The notes below the pieces were generated by a model. It had not been told where the DNA came from and did no database searches. It was given only the letters and a program-made list of their open reading frames with translations. This document shows positions 55,601 to 63,200 of a stretch of 64,000 bases of DNA, one piece after another (the stretch's first letter is position 1; each line of letters opens with the position of its first letter). A program made the position numbers and the translations under genes. This DNA comes from Dromaius novaehollandiae (taxonomy: Eukaryota; Chordata; Aves; Casuariiformes; Dromaiidae), in the NCBI RefSeq assembly GCF_036370855.1, contig NC_088130.1, forward strand, positions 66,812,941-66,876,940. Direction: 5' to 3'.

Positions 55601-58600
55601 CCCCCAACTCTATTTTCTGACTATGCTGCTAAAAGTAAAATGAACTGCAGGACAATCTTTTTGGTAGATATGGTTAAGAGTTATTCTTGTCTGCAACGGT
55701 CAAACTAACCCCAGCAGTTTCACTATTATTTCTTATCACTGTTTTACCCAAACATGCAAGAGACCAAAATTAGTACTAGCAAAATAAAGGAAATAGCGTG
55801 CTGATCAAAACTACTGTCCTTGACGACAGCTCAAACTCTTGCCTCGGAAGCCCTTTATCATCTTTAAATTTGCATAGAGATGTTAACAGCCCTCAGTTCA
55901 TCATTAGGTAGGATGCTCAGCAATGGGGCCATCTGCTCAAGGCAGACAGGAGACAGTACACTTACTTGTGCCCGAGCGTGGTCATTGCCAGCGCCAGGTA
56001 ACAGCCGATAGGGATGCCTGCTTTAACAGCCTTCAGGAGCGGGTGAAGTGCGACTGACTCCGTCATGTCGGGCACGCTGTCAGATACAGGGGCCGCAGGC
56101 CAGCCCCGCTGCACGCCACGGTCATTTCTGTGAAGCTTTAACCTCAAAATCAAGCCCCATGTCCACTGATTAAAGGAAGTCTCTGGCGTTTCTCCATAAC
56201 GAACAATGCTGGCTAAGTAGGAGACCTGAAATAAAGAAACAGCAACAGGAATGAGAAGCAGCACAGCAAGTGCTACAGCAAGTCCAGCACTCATCTAGGA
56301 CTTGGTCAGCTCAGAGGAATTTCCTCTTCTAATACGACCCTAAGTCAGAGACCAGAGTAACAGTGGTTATTCTTCTGACATACCACACAGTTAAGTTTAG
56401 CTCAAATCCCTGTTTCTATGTTCTGGCTCACCTCAGCCTTTTTGGTAAACTCTATCAACCCCTACTGTTCGGCCAAAGTCTTCCAAACTGGGTATCGGTC
56501 TTGGATTCATTTTTTTCCCCCTATATGTAGCATTAAGTCAGTCATATATATATAAATACATTGAAGAAATATATAGATAGATAGATAGATATTTATATAT
56601 AAATATACTTATTAAATATATTTTTAAAAAATATATAATTATATATATAAAGATAAAGTTTAGTAAAGCTTAAGATTGCTGGTGAAAATAAAAAATATAC
56701 AAAAATACCATCTGTCAACAAAGAGCCTAAAACCTGGCAGTTCTTCTTGAAAAGCAATTCTGTAATGTAGATAGGGAGAGTCTCTGTATTGGCCAGGTAT
56801 GCGTGTCTGTTATCACGAAAAGTTTGTCAGGACTCCAATGAATTATAAATCTTTGGGGAAAAAAGTGTCATATATGTTCTTACAGACCAGTGTGAATTTC
56901 AGATTTGGAAAACAATGCAGAGATTTCCTCCTTCCTGAGTAGGGGGGACAAGAACCACAGCAAAATTTTTACTCAAATTCCAGCTATGGGCTCATGCATA
57001 TCAGGACAGACCCAGCAATACAGGGGGCAACCACAGTACAAATGAGCTGAAAGAGAGAATTCATCCAGCTTGTGCAAGGCAACAAACCATAATTACATAG
57101 TACAGAGAAACAAGACAGGACAGAGAGAAGACGATAAGGAACAAAGTGTGGGAAGAAAAGACTGGGAAAAGATACTCAGGAGGAGGAGAAGAAAATGCTG
57201 TACAAGAAATACTGAGAAGACAAAGCACATCACAATGCTAAGAGCTCTGAATAAATACATACAAGCATTTTGGATTGAACATCAAAAAAAAAAAAAAAAA
57301 AGAATTTTTAATCTTGACCTTTCTATCCTTCCATTCCCCTTCTGTAACCTGGGGCCATACCTTCCTCAGTCACCCATGGGCTTTAAAAAATAGGTAACAC
57401 AGCCTAAAGAAAAAAAAGCCTAAAGAGATTAGTAGTTGAGTCTTCAAATAAGGTAAGACTAAAAGCTGGAGACACAGGAAGGGTGTCTCTTATGTTCACC
57501 AGTAATATTAAACAGCCTTTCATTAAGCAAATATTGTCCAACTCTGAATGAGTAAAGGATCCTTTGGAAAAACAGTTTGTGATCATGCAACTACAGGTTG
57601 GGTAAGAATGCAAACCAAACAGGGGGACAAATTTAAGTTTTGTTTCATGTATAGACACTCAGCTTTTAAGACTAACAGTATTATTTTAAGATACCACCGT
57701 GGGTGCAAAAATACCCAAGGAGCTGGTATTTAATGATGTTCTAATAACAAGAGGAAAGAGAGGAAAAGAAAAAGCAGAGGTCTTGTCCTGAAGTTTTTCT
57801 GTCATTAGCAATAAATTATTCCCTGCAATTCTGAAGAATACCTGTTTTATGCTTTCAGAGAGCAGCCCAGCATATGGTTTCTGGGGTAGATATTTCTGAT
57901 ATGCTTCCAGGACCATCAATGCAACTTCAGAATGGACAGCTCGATCCAGATGAAGAGCATCCTGCTAGAAGAGTATCACATCAAACCTCACTTCATTTAA
58001 AAAGGTCTCTAAAACCATGTTGTTCAGTTGTACTAACAAAAACCAACACTAACCAAGAAAAAAAAAAAAACTATCAAAAAAACCGCCCTAATACAAGTTG
58101 CATCAAAACACTAATTCCTCTTATCAACTACCACCTTAAAGAACTATTTTTCCTCATATCAGAAAGCTCCAACGTGACTCTTATCTCACAGCAAAGGCTT
58201 CACAAGTTTTCCCAGGACCTACCACTCCTCCGTTTTCACACATCCTACCAAGAAACGGGGGGCAAAAGTAAGACAAGCTTCATGTCGGAGTATCAGCACA
58301 GCTTAGTACAATCAAATGCACATATTAGCATACTGAATGCCTCACTGTAGTCATAAATCTAAGTTTTTAACACAGGCAACAGGACTGCACCAAATCAATT
58401 TCTGTTTCTCTGAAAAAACAATTGACCTGGGTCACGTCCTGAACAGATGGAGCTCCTGGAGTAACCCATTCTGTGGAATATTTTCCAATCTTAAATCACG
58501 CTCAGGGCTTTGAAACCTATTTCAATCATGAGTTTTCTTGAGTTGTACAAAACACACCTGGATATAATCCTGCAAGCTACAGTCACACCAGTGTCACACA

Positions 58601-60236
58601 CACCTCTTGGAGGATTCCTCTCTTCTGCATAGCGCTCTTTCTGCACAGATCACCCTAGTCAAGTGACTCACAAAAATAGTCCCATTGACTGTTTCCTCGT
58701 GTTTAGAAAGAAGAAACTGCTGTTTAAGCATCTCTTTTAATCTCAGCTACATCACTGCTGAAGAATGACACAAACAAATCTTCAGGCAGAATGCTAGAAA
58801 ATCATTGCAAAGTTTGCAATGCCAATGCTTCCAAATGCACGCAAAGCAGTTTATCATATCAAAAGCATATAATTTTAACTGTTTTCACAAATTCATAACT
58901 ATAGCCTCAGACTGAATAATACTTTTTCCTCTCAAAAACTAACCAGATGACAGGCCTCCTGTTTTTAACACTTACATGTTCGCCAAATCCCCAATTTAGC
59001 CCTTCCAAGATAATGCAGGCAAGCTTATTTTCCACTGTGGTTAGACCGTTATTTAATAACCAGTCACGAATCAGTGCCATCTCAGACGAAGAAGGCTTCC
59101 ACAGGTACAATGGCAGTTCTTTAAACAGATATAAAGAAACCTTTGCGGACAGAAGACAGAACAAAAGGCTAATCAGTATTTAGTATGAAACAATAATCAG
59201 CACTATACCGCTCTACCACAGACTTAAACAGTGATACAATCAAAAAAAACTACTGACAGCTCTTTAACACAATCCAGGCATACCAAGCCGTATCTTTTAA
59301 CGCTGTCTGGTATGATCTCTCCCTAGTTTTAACTGAATGCCTTCTTTAAATGACAGAGGTTAGCACTTACCATCCCAACTTTTTCAATGGTGTCTTTAAC
59401 TCGATCCAGCAGTACAGAAATAATCTGTATATGGGTGCTGGCAATCGCTCCCAGGAGTTCTCGACCGACTTTTGAAAATGTCTCTCTTGTGGGAAGACTA
59501 ACATAGGACACCTGGGAAGATGAGCAGAAAGAAGTTACTCATTATGGTTGGCCTTCACTGACACTGCAATAAATAGTGCACTGATACCGCAACGAAACAT
59601 CTTTTGGAGAACAGAATCAAATTGCTCTTGAGGATCCTGGACAACAAGGCTGATAAATGCAAATGCCAATATTAAAACTGATTATCCTAACATCTAATAC
59701 TTCTAATGAAGTTGTTATAACACAATGCCAAAAACAAAGATCAAAACTGAACATACGAACAACAACAGAAAGGAGAGAAAATGCACAAGGAATTTCAGAG
59801 CTACAAGTTAGACCTGAGAGAAAAGAACCAAGCAAAGGAAAGATTTTGTGTTTGTTTTTTCCATTCTGGCTTGGTCTACAGAAAAGCTGTTTTGTCTCCC
59901 AGAACAAAACAAGCACTTCAGGATATTCTAATTCATTCTTAGATTGTTCAGCCATGGGACTAACAGAGCTGCCTGTGAGGTTTATAAGCTATGGAGATGA
60001 GGAATGCTTCAAACTTTTCACTGTCAGAAAGAGCAAGAGCATACTCATCCTTTTGTTGAGCAGACCAGTAATACTATTCACCTCATATATCTCCAGAACA
60101 ATCATTTTGATAAAATCCTCATCCACATCAGCCCGTTTGGTTTGTGCCATCTGCGCAAATGTGGTGAGCAGACAAATTTCTTCTGAGCAGTTCATTGATT
60201 TCAGATATTTTTCAAAACTTTCAAGGTGCTCCGGAT
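22449..60236 (-). CDS. EPG5: EPG5, ectopic P-granules autophagy protein 5 homolog (C-terminal 33 coding exons; 5' part outside window)
   Basis: Thirty-three GT-AG exons on the - strand join in frame to 1834 complete residues and a TAG stop. Exon by exon they match the last ~70% of mammalian EPG5, which has about 2580 residues. Examples are [14 protein letters not shown] near the start of the fragment, [27 protein letters not shown] and the end [15 protein letters not shown]5 is a large alpha-helical cytosolic protein. It is recruited by RAB7 to late endosomes and lysosomes, and it stabilises SNARE assembly for autophagosome-lysosome fusion. Human loss-of-function mutations cause Vici syndrome. 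The sequence shows a helix-rich solenoid without catalytic motifs, and a heptad-patterned segment at fragment residues about 855-880 that fits the known coiled coil. The LC3-interacting region of the mammalian protein lies N-terminal to this part and is not in the window. No frameshift or in-frame stop was found, so the gene looks intact here. The numbering below counts the first complete codon at the right-hand exon as residue 1. Confidence 0.97.
22632..24213 (-). other. EPG5: EPG5 intron before the last exon
   Basis: A 1.6 kb intron with donor GTATTG. No additional exon or known repeat was recognised. Short TTTATT blocks lie near 23415-23435. Confidence 0.6.
24214..24328 (-). CDS. EPG5: EPG5 exon 32 in window
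   Basis: Residues 1737-1774, from [17 protein letters not shown] to QKAQQ. It starts with the last base of arginine 1736 and ends in phase 0. Acceptor TGTGTAAG is purine-poor but not ideal. The donor is GTATTG. Confidence 0.95.
25195..25410 (-). CDS. EPG5: EPG5 exon 31 in window
   Basis: Residues 1665-1735, containing [20 protein letters not shown] and [17 protein letters not shown], ending LSP plus a split arginine. A longer open frame (162 codons, 25147-25635) runs through the same DNA in another frame and is not the real one. Confidence 0.96.
25411..26855 (-). other. EPG5: EPG5 intron between exons 30 and 31
   Basis: A 1.4 kb intron starting GTACAG on the - strand. No repeat family or further exon was recognised. 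Confidence 0.6.
26856..27075 (-). CDS. EPG5: EPG5 exon 30 in window
   Basis: Residues 1592-1663, containing [20 protein letters not shown] and [12 protein letters not shown]. The acceptor has two AG dinucleotides in tandem (TTTAGAG). Only the first keeps the frame, restoring glutamate 1591. Confidence 0.96.
27276..27411 (-). mobile_element. CR1 LINE, 5'-truncated copy (3' end fragment)
   Basis: On the - strand the fragment ends in ACTCTGTG ATTCTGTG, two copies of the octamer that terminates avian CR1 elements. Just upstream is the typical GGTCCCTTCCGACC block, and further in the CR1 3' region ending near 27411. The CR1 sense strand is the same as EPG5. It sits in the 414-nt intron between EPG5 exons 29 and 30, about 80 nt from the exon 29 donor. 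It is a dead copy without coding capacity, retrotransposed by the chicken repeat 1 family. Confidence 0.92.
27490..27732 (-). CDS. EPG5: EPG5 exon 29 in window
   Basis: Residues 1511-1590, from [14 protein letters not shown] through [18 protein letters not shown] to TAYFNE. It starts with two bases that complete aspartate 1510. The donor GTAGGA is followed closely by the CR1 insertion in the intron. Confidence 0.97.
27733..29611 (-). other. EPG5: EPG5 intron between exons 28 and 29
   Basis: A 1.9 kb intron holding an A-rich tract with AAAG repeats at about 28833-28868 (+ strand). No exon was recognised. Confidence 0.6.
29612..29756 (-). CDS. EPG5: EPG5 exon 28 in window
   Basis: Residues 1462-1509: [17 protein letters not shown], then [13 protein letters not shown] and DDIIIFNPP. 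Among the best conserved parts of the gene. The donor is GTTTGT, weaker than consensus. Confidence 0.97.
29893..30102 (-). CDS. EPG5: EPG5 exon 27 in window
   Basis: Residues 1392-1461, starting [19 protein letters not shown] and containing [19 protein letters not shown]. The frame is open for 11 further codons upstream, but the TCTTCAG acceptor at 30103-30104 joins correctly to the previous exon, which ends in phase 0. Confidence 0.93.
30103..32552 (-). other. EPG5: EPG5 intron between exons 26 and 27
   Basis: At 2.45 kb, the largest complete EPG5 intron here. It contains two open frames near 31.1-31.3 kb that look hydrophobic but do not fit the EPG5 protein, since exons 26 and 27 join directly. 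No known repeat was seen. Confidence 0.6.
32553..32738 (-). CDS. EPG5: EPG5 exon 26 in window
   Basis: Residues 1330-1391, from [14 protein letters not shown] through [19 protein letters not shown] to [12 protein letters not shown]. Phase 0 at both ends. Acceptor TTGCTAG, donor GTGAGT. Confidence 0.96.
32739..34168 (-). other. EPG5: EPG5 intron between exons 25 and 26
   Basis: A 1.4 kb intron. Nothing recognisable was found apart from AT-rich stretches. Confidence 0.55.
34169..34344 (-). CDS. EPG5: EPG5 exon 25 in window
   Basis: Residues 1272-1329: [19 protein letters not shown], then [11 protein letters not shown] and EEFFK. Begins with two bases completing aspartate 1271. Donor GTGAGT. 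Confidence 0.96.
35114..35217 (-). CDS. EPG5: EPG5 exon 24 in window
   Basis: Residues 1237-1270, [19 protein letters not shown] to LLHESFK. Acceptor CTCAAG is atypical in its last bases but frame and conservation fix it. The first base completes serine 1236. Confidence 0.93.
35218..36166 (-). other. EPG5: EPG5 intron between exons 23 and 24
   Basis: This intron holds a C8-G-C7 tract at 35747-35762 on the + strand (G-rich on the transcribed RNA) and A-rich CAAAA repeats at about 35807-35840. Confidence 0.6.
36167..36242 (-). CDS. EPG5: EPG5 exon 23 in window
   Basis: The shortest EPG5 exon here, at 76 nt. Residues 1212-1235, including [19 protein letters not shown]. Split codons at both ends (A1211, S1236) join the neighbours correctly. 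Confidence 0.94.
37028..37235 (-). CDS. EPG5: EPG5 exon 22 in window
   Basis: Residues 1142-1210, containing [29 protein letters not shown] and RLIDTEV. Acceptor TTTTCACAG, donor GTAAAG. Confidence 0.96.
37355..37515 (-). CDS. EPG5: EPG5 exon 21 in window
   Basis: Residues 1089-1141. The first part, [19 protein letters not shown], is conserved. The rest is Ser/Lys/Ala-rich and diverged, as this segment is in mammals, suggesting a flexible loop. The donor GTGGGC is weak. Only 119 nt of intron separate it from exon 22. Confidence 0.9.
37516..38297 (-). other. EPG5: EPG5 intron between exons 20 and 21
   Basis: No repeat or exon was recognised in this 0.8 kb intron. Confidence 0.55.
38298..38511 (-). 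CDS. EPG5: EPG5 exon 20 in window
   Basis: Residues 1017-1087, containing [33 protein letters not shown] and [14 protein letters not shown]. It ends after the first base of serine 1088, with donor GTGAGT. Confidence 0.97.
38512..39610 (-). other. EPG5: EPG5 intron between exons 19 and 20
   Basis: Contains a T21 run on the + strand at 38615-38635. No exon or known transposon was recognised. Confidence 0.6.
39611..39805 (-). CDS. EPG5: EPG5 exon 19 in window
   Basis: Residues 952-1016, 65 whole codons: [33 protein letters not shown] and [11 protein letters not shown]. Acceptor TTTCTCAG, donor GTAAAA. Confidence 0.96.
39806..40733 (-). other. EPG5: EPG5 intron between exons 18 and 19
   Basis: A 0.9 kb intron with T-rich tracts near 40208-40233 (+ strand). 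Nothing else was recognised. Confidence 0.55.
40734..40890 (-). CDS. EPG5: EPG5 exon 18 in window
   Basis: Residues 900-951, containing [16 protein letters not shown] and [13 protein letters not shown], ending CIEILGQ. The acceptor is preceded by an unbroken T run (A run at 40896-40911 on the + strand), which makes an unusually strong polypyrimidine tract. Confidence 0.96.
40891..42146 (-). other. EPG5: EPG5 intron between exons 17 and 18
   Basis: A 1.3 kb intron with A runs at about 41127-41141 and 41510-41520 on the + strand. No exon or transposon was recognised. Confidence 0.55.
42147..42289 (-). CDS. EPG5: EPG5 exon 17 in window: coiled-coil segment
   Basis: Residues 852-898. The part [18 protein letters not shown] shows a heptad-like spacing of hydrophobic residues in a charged, Gln-rich helix. 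This corresponds to the coiled coil annotated in mammalian EPG5. A proline break (KPPSPG) follows. Donor GTAGGT. Confidence 0.95.
42863..43025 (-). CDS. EPG5: EPG5 exon 16 in window
   Basis: Residues 798-851, containing [17 protein letters not shown] and ending GAALLTVQ. The segment alternates hydrophobic and polar residues and may form beta-strands, unlike the helical rest. Acceptor TTTTCAG, donor GTTAGA. Confidence 0.95.
43026..43979 (-). other. EPG5: EPG5 intron between exons 15 and 16
   Basis: A 0.95 kb intron with T-rich sequence at about 43428-43465 on the + strand. Nothing else was recognised. Confidence 0.55.
43980..44151 (-). CDS. EPG5: EPG5 exon 15 in window
   Basis: Residues 741-796. 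A proline-rich linker ([19 protein letters not shown]) is followed by a helix ending DLNILQQHA. It is probably a hinge between helical blocks. Donor GTAAGA. Confidence 0.94.
44152..45271 (-). other. EPG5: EPG5 intron between exons 14 and 15
   Basis: A 1.1 kb intron. The stretch 44380-44760 is strongly pyrimidine-rich on the + strand (purine-rich in the EPG5 RNA) and keeps several open frames, which I take as a composition effect. Confidence 0.55.
45272..45416 (-). CDS. EPG5: EPG5 exon 14 in window
   Basis: Residues 692-739: [20 protein letters not shown], then LWLQLQLES. The second half ([11 protein letters not shown]) is less conserved. Acceptor GCCTTAG, donor GTAGGA. Confidence 0.95.
45417..46330 (-). 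other. EPG5: EPG5 intron between exons 13 and 14
   Basis: A 0.9 kb intron. Nothing recognisable was found. Confidence 0.55.
46331..46454 (-). CDS. EPG5: EPG5 exon 13 in window
   Basis: Residues 651-691, containing [20 protein letters not shown] and ending IMQNQQ. Its first base completes arginine 650. Donor GTGAAG. Confidence 0.95.
46455..48329 (-). other. EPG5: EPG5 intron between exons 12 and 13
   Basis: A 1.9 kb intron with several + strand open frames (46911-47670) that have no family resemblance. No repeat was recognised. Confidence 0.55.
48330..48557 (-). CDS. EPG5: EPG5 exon 12 in window
   Basis: Residues 575-649: [18 protein letters not shown], then [15 protein letters not shown], a Ser/Asp/Pro-rich loop (about 613-632) and [12 protein letters not shown]. 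The loop is where birds and mammals differ most in this exon. Confidence 0.96.
48760..48926 (-). CDS. EPG5: EPG5 exon 11 in window
   Basis: Residues 519-573: [40 protein letters not shown] and [11 protein letters not shown]. Nearly invariant against mammals. Acceptor TTTTGCAG, donor GTGAGT. Confidence 0.97.
48927..49792 (-). other. EPG5: EPG5 intron between exons 10 and 11
   Basis: A 0.87 kb intron. Nothing recognisable was found. Confidence 0.55.
49793..49912 (-). CDS. EPG5: EPG5 exon 10 in window
   Basis: Residues 479-518: [20 protein letters not shown], then [15 protein letters not shown]. It appears one residue shorter than the human sequence around VIN-TPDQ. Exactly 40 codons, phase 0 at both ends. 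Confidence 0.95.
49913..50717 (-). other. EPG5: EPG5 intron between exons 9 and 10
   Basis: A 0.8 kb intron with a T-rich tract at about 50277-50311 on the + strand. Confidence 0.55.
50718..50828 (-). CDS. EPG5: EPG5 exon 9 in window
   Basis: Residues 442-478: [20 protein letters not shown], then [16 protein letters not shown] 37-codon, phase 0 exon with acceptor CCTTGCAG and donor GTAAGT. Confidence 0.95.
50829..51345 (-). other. EPG5: EPG5 intron between exons 8 and 9
   Basis: A 0.5 kb intron. No repeat or exon was recognised. Confidence 0.55.
51346..51543 (-). CDS. EPG5: EPG5 exon 8 in window
   Basis: Residues 376-441: [19 protein letters not shown], then [12 protein letters not shown] and [13 protein letters not shown]. 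66 codons, phase 0. Acceptor TTGGCAG, donor GTAAAT. Confidence 0.96.
51544..52609 (-). other. EPG5: EPG5 intron between exons 7 and 8
   Basis: A 1.1 kb intron that includes the 19-bp direct repeat and a 141-codon + strand open frame (52201-52626) that overlaps the exon 7 donor and resembles nothing known. Confidence 0.55.
51813..51848 (+). repeat. Two-copy 19-bp direct repeat
   Basis: The unit GGCATAAACAGCACCT occurs at 51814-51829 and again at 51833-51848, a tandem duplication of 19 bp in the intron between EPG5 exons 7 and 8. It is likely a local slippage product. Confidence 0.8.
52610..52754 (-). CDS. EPG5: EPG5 exon 7 in window
   Basis: Residues 328-375: [33 protein letters not shown] and KLLSSMIQ. 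It begins with the last base of glutamine 327. Acceptor CCCCAG has a poor pyrimidine tract; donor GTAAGA. Confidence 0.94.
52755..54178 (-). other. EPG5: EPG5 intron between exons 6 and 7
   Basis: A 1.4 kb intron. Apart from the purine tract listed separately, no repeat or exon was recognised. Confidence 0.55.
53135..53201 (+). repeat. 67-nt uninterrupted purine tract with G-rich core
   Basis: An unbroken A/G run containing G4-A-G5-A-G4 at 53159-53173, followed by a long A run, in the intron between EPG5 exons 6 and 7. In the EPG5 transcript it is a polypyrimidine tract about 380 nt upstream of the exon 7 acceptor. Confidence 0.9.
54179..54319 (-). CDS. EPG5: EPG5 exon 6 in window
   Basis: Residues 281-326: [35 protein letters not shown] and QYYLLKNE. 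Split codons: N280 at its start and Q327 at its end. Residue 280 is asparagine, where the human protein has serine. Confidence 0.96.
54320..55965 (-). other. EPG5: EPG5 intron between exons 5 and 6
   Basis: A 1.6 kb intron. No transposon or further exon was recognised. Confidence 0.55.
55966..56225 (-). CDS. EPG5: EPG5 exon 5 in window
   Basis: The largest EPG5 exon in the window (260 nt). Residues 194-279: [20 protein letters not shown], a variable stretch (about 225-243) and [20 protein letters not shown]. It is GC-richer than its neighbours. Acceptor TTTCAG, donor GTAAGT. Confidence 0.97.
56226..57841 (-). other. EPG5: EPG5 intron between exons 4 and 5
   Basis: A 1.6 kb intron with the AT block listed separately, a G/A-rich stretch at 57110-57200 and an A19 run ending at 57301 on the + strand. 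The A run could be the tail of an old retroposon, but no body is recognisable. Confidence 0.5.
56541..56660 (+). repeat. AT-rich low-complexity block with TAGA microsatellite
   Basis: Runs of TA dinucleotides with about four TAGA units at 56574-56590, in the intron between EPG5 exons 4 and 5. Likely length-polymorphic. Confidence 0.85.
57842..57961 (-). CDS. EPG5: EPG5 exon 4 in window
   Basis: Residues 154-193: [20 protein letters not shown], then [15 protein letters not shown]. 40 codons, phase 0. Acceptor TTCTAGCAG, donor GTATTC. Confidence 0.96.
57962..58975 (-). other. EPG5: EPG5 intron between exons 3 and 4
   Basis: A 1.0 kb intron. A 158-codon + strand open frame (57874-58350) begins inside exon 4 on the opposite strand and resembles no known protein. 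Confidence 0.55.
58976..59140 (-). CDS. EPG5: EPG5 exon 3 in window
   Basis: Residues 99-153: [28 protein letters not shown] and [16 protein letters not shown]. The acceptor CCGCAAAG is weak and the donor GTAAGT strong. Frame and conservation set the boundary. Confidence 0.94.
59371..59511 (-). CDS. EPG5: EPG5 exon 2 in window
   Basis: Residues 52-98: [36 protein letters not shown]. 47 codons, phase 0. Acceptor TTCCCAG, donor GTAAGT. Confidence 0.96.
60082..60236 (-). CDS. EPG5: EPG5 exon 1 in window (internal exon of the gene)
   Basis: Residues 1-51, following two bases that complete a codon from an exon outside the window. It contains [19 protein letters not shown] and [16 protein letters not shown]. 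Acceptor TTTTGTCTAG, donor GTGAAT. The upstream coding exon, which should encode the segment after the LFYLMH region of mammalian EPG5, is not found in the remaining 3.7 kb. Confidence 0.96.
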
Positions 60237-63200
60237 CTAGACAAAAAAAAAAATATTACATGAAACAAACATAGTAACTGAAGTGTTACAGGAAGTACAT
60301 CATCAATACTTATATATTTATTCACAGTCCAATCCCAGAAAAGGGATCAGAGACAAAGGAATTATCATCCCTGGTGGCCTGCAAATAAGTACCCTCTCTT
60401 TAGAAGTGATTGGTACCAGCTGTTTTGAAATAAGGTGCAAAAAAATACCGTAGTGTGTAGTGATGGAACGATGTGCCCACATCCTTTGGCAAATATGGCA
60501 GTAACCCATGATGAAAACTCACTGTTTCAAGAATGGCTAGAATTTAAATATTAATCTTTAATTAGGCAGTATTAATCATTCATTGGAGGACCTGCTTGAA
60601 TCTTTCTACTTTTTAAAAATATTGCTATGGTTTTAGCTTCCATTATACATTGTAGCAACTAATTCCACAGATTAAAAATTGAATTCTTTCATATAACTTA
60701 GAGTTAACTAGCACTACAGTCAAGAAAAGATTAAAACTGAGCACGCATCCAAGCAGAGAAGAGGGGTTTTGATCAAGAGACTTTGCCTATTCTACATACC
60801 ACGATTTCAAGCAGCAACTAAACTAGGGAAACCGTTCCATGCTGATTACAAAAGAGAGATCACTGAAAGCATCTAGACCCAGGCCTCAGTTACGTCCAAG
60901 AGTTGCATGGAAAGCTCAGTTTCATTTCTCAAACTCAGTAAAACAAAAGTATTGAACACATGCTTGGAAAATACCCCTGCAAAACAGAGAACTGAGGTAG
61001 CACAGAAGCACACGAAGGATAAGAGATGCTCTCGCACGGATTCAAGACAGGGCTCTCCTCACAACCCGTATGGACATGCTGAAGGCAAGTTTTAAAATAG
61101 GAATAGAAAGTAGCCAAATGTAAATAAATACTTCTCTCCATTCCTCCCTTCAGGACCTACCACAAAACTTGAACAGCACTTAAAAAAAAATTGCTTTCAA
61201 TCTATCCCAAGCAAACTAAGTAACGGGGTCTGTGCTGAAAAGCAAAGGAAGTGTTGAAAGCTGCATCTGGGCTGTAAAATGGTTTGGCTAGTGGTCTGCT
61301 TCCTCTGTAGTATATAACACACCAGCAGAAACGTTTTACAGCGATCTTATCACAGCAGTTGAATACAGTGAAAAAGCACTCACCGAGGTACTCAACTACT
61401 CAATCCACGCAGCTGTGTGCATTTAGCATGCTTGGGATTAAGCACTTCCGCCTCGGTTACATTCTGTTTCAAGTGCTTTCAACAACCTCGCAATTGTACC
61501 TCAACCTGAGATGACCAGACTTAACAACCAACACATCTCACAAAGAACGTGCTGGAGAATTGTGCAATCTAAGCGAGGAGCTTCTCTGTATAGTAAGATA
61601 AACTACATTCTGGACACATATTACAAGTCAAAAAGCTGCAGCAATCTCTCTCCCATCCACTCATCTCCCTTTTCTTCTCATATTACTTTTTGCCTTAACA
61701 GCAGAAGTTAGGAAGTATATTTTTAAGGTAGTGGATAACGACCAAAAAAGATCAGGTCACCACTGTATAAACTGGCATAGCAGAGTGAGCTGCAGAGCAG
61801 GGAAGGAGTAGAAACACACGTCATGAACAACCCAGTGACAGCAAACATCACATAAGCACCGGGATTTGTCTGTGTGTTTAGTTAGGCATAGATTAGCTAA
61901 GCAGAAGAAGAGAGGTTTGGAAAGGGACGGGACAAGAGAGAGAAAAAGGATCTGGTAAAGTTAAGGATGAAGACCACAAACTGATGGGAGTGAGTTGGAG
62001 CCAGCTGCCAAGCAGACGTGCACAAGACCTTCTCTGCGGCAAGTCACAGCTCCGAAACGGGCCATCACTGTAACCAGGGTCTCCCATGGGCTCCACTCTG
62101 CAGGCCCCAACCCTCTCCCGACAGACTCCCACTGAGCCATATCTTGGGACTGAAGGATGGGGAGAAGGAGAGAGAGAAGACAGGCTCCTTCTAAATCCCA
62201 TCGCCTCAGAGCAATGATGTCTTCACCAAGCAGTTGCTACTTGACTCAATTCCCTTTCTTCTCTGCCCATCTAATTACACTGCAGCCCACTATTCAAATT
62301 TAGAGACCCTAAAAATCACTCACCCCTCAAACCCTGGTAATTTCCCTTAGACATGACATTATTGAAGCTAAACAACATCTCTGGTTATAGTAAGTTCTCA
62401 CTACCTAGCGCAATGGAAGCAAAATGACAAAACAGTCAATCCTCATTTATGAAATTTAGGGAGAACAGGCATTTGTGCCCACACAGATATCAAAGATCAA
62501 GAAAGAAAAAACTATTAGGTCATTGGTTAGCAGTGAAAATTTGTGTTCCACAGTAAATTTAACACTTGGCCCTCTCAAGAATACCTGAAGTAACCGAACT
62601 TCCACGATTTCCCCCAGAGGTTTATTCTACATCATCTGGCAGCTCTCACAGTCCAGAAGTTGTCCTAATAACTATGCACCACTGCTTTACTCCATTTTAC
62701 CATGCTGATTCTGCCCATCCCTTAAAAGCACCCCACCTTTACACATGCAAGCCTAAGGCTTCCACCAATGACCAAGCCTCACTAGCATCTGTAGACGCAC
62801 CACTATTAACATTTCTCAAAATTAATTTGGGAGAGGAAATGAATAAAAAGTATCTCCCATTAATGTTAATGCCAAGGACTATTACAGTATGATTTATGGG
62901 AAACTAAGTCAGCATTATATCATTAAGTGGCAGTCAAAAAACATTATTTCAGAAGATTAGATGGATCTCACTGAAGGAATTGTTCATTTTCCCTGTCTAG
63001 ACATTCGTGAAAAACACCAGCATGCTGACATAACCCAGCAAGGAGAATGAAGAGGATAAAAATACCCTGCATCAGCATACCAGGGACTTCAAAACATAAA
63101 AGTTAGCTAGATGCAAAACAAAGCTCCAACAAAAAAAAAGTGCTTGTTACTGCCAGAGCTGCAACCCACTGCACTGTATTATGCTCTCTTTGTTTGAGGT

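Noticed and set aside
57070-57393. Lys/Arg-rich + strand frame ending near an A19 run, considered as a retrocopy.
   Set aside because: No parent gene is recognisable and the basic composition follows from a purine-rich stretch.
57874-58350. 158-codon + strand open frame.
   Set aside because: It begins antisense to EPG5 exon 4 and continues into an intron; no family resemblance.
59657-60274. 205-codon + strand open frame.
   Set aside because: It is antisense to EPG5 exon 1 of the window and its intron, with no recognisable product.
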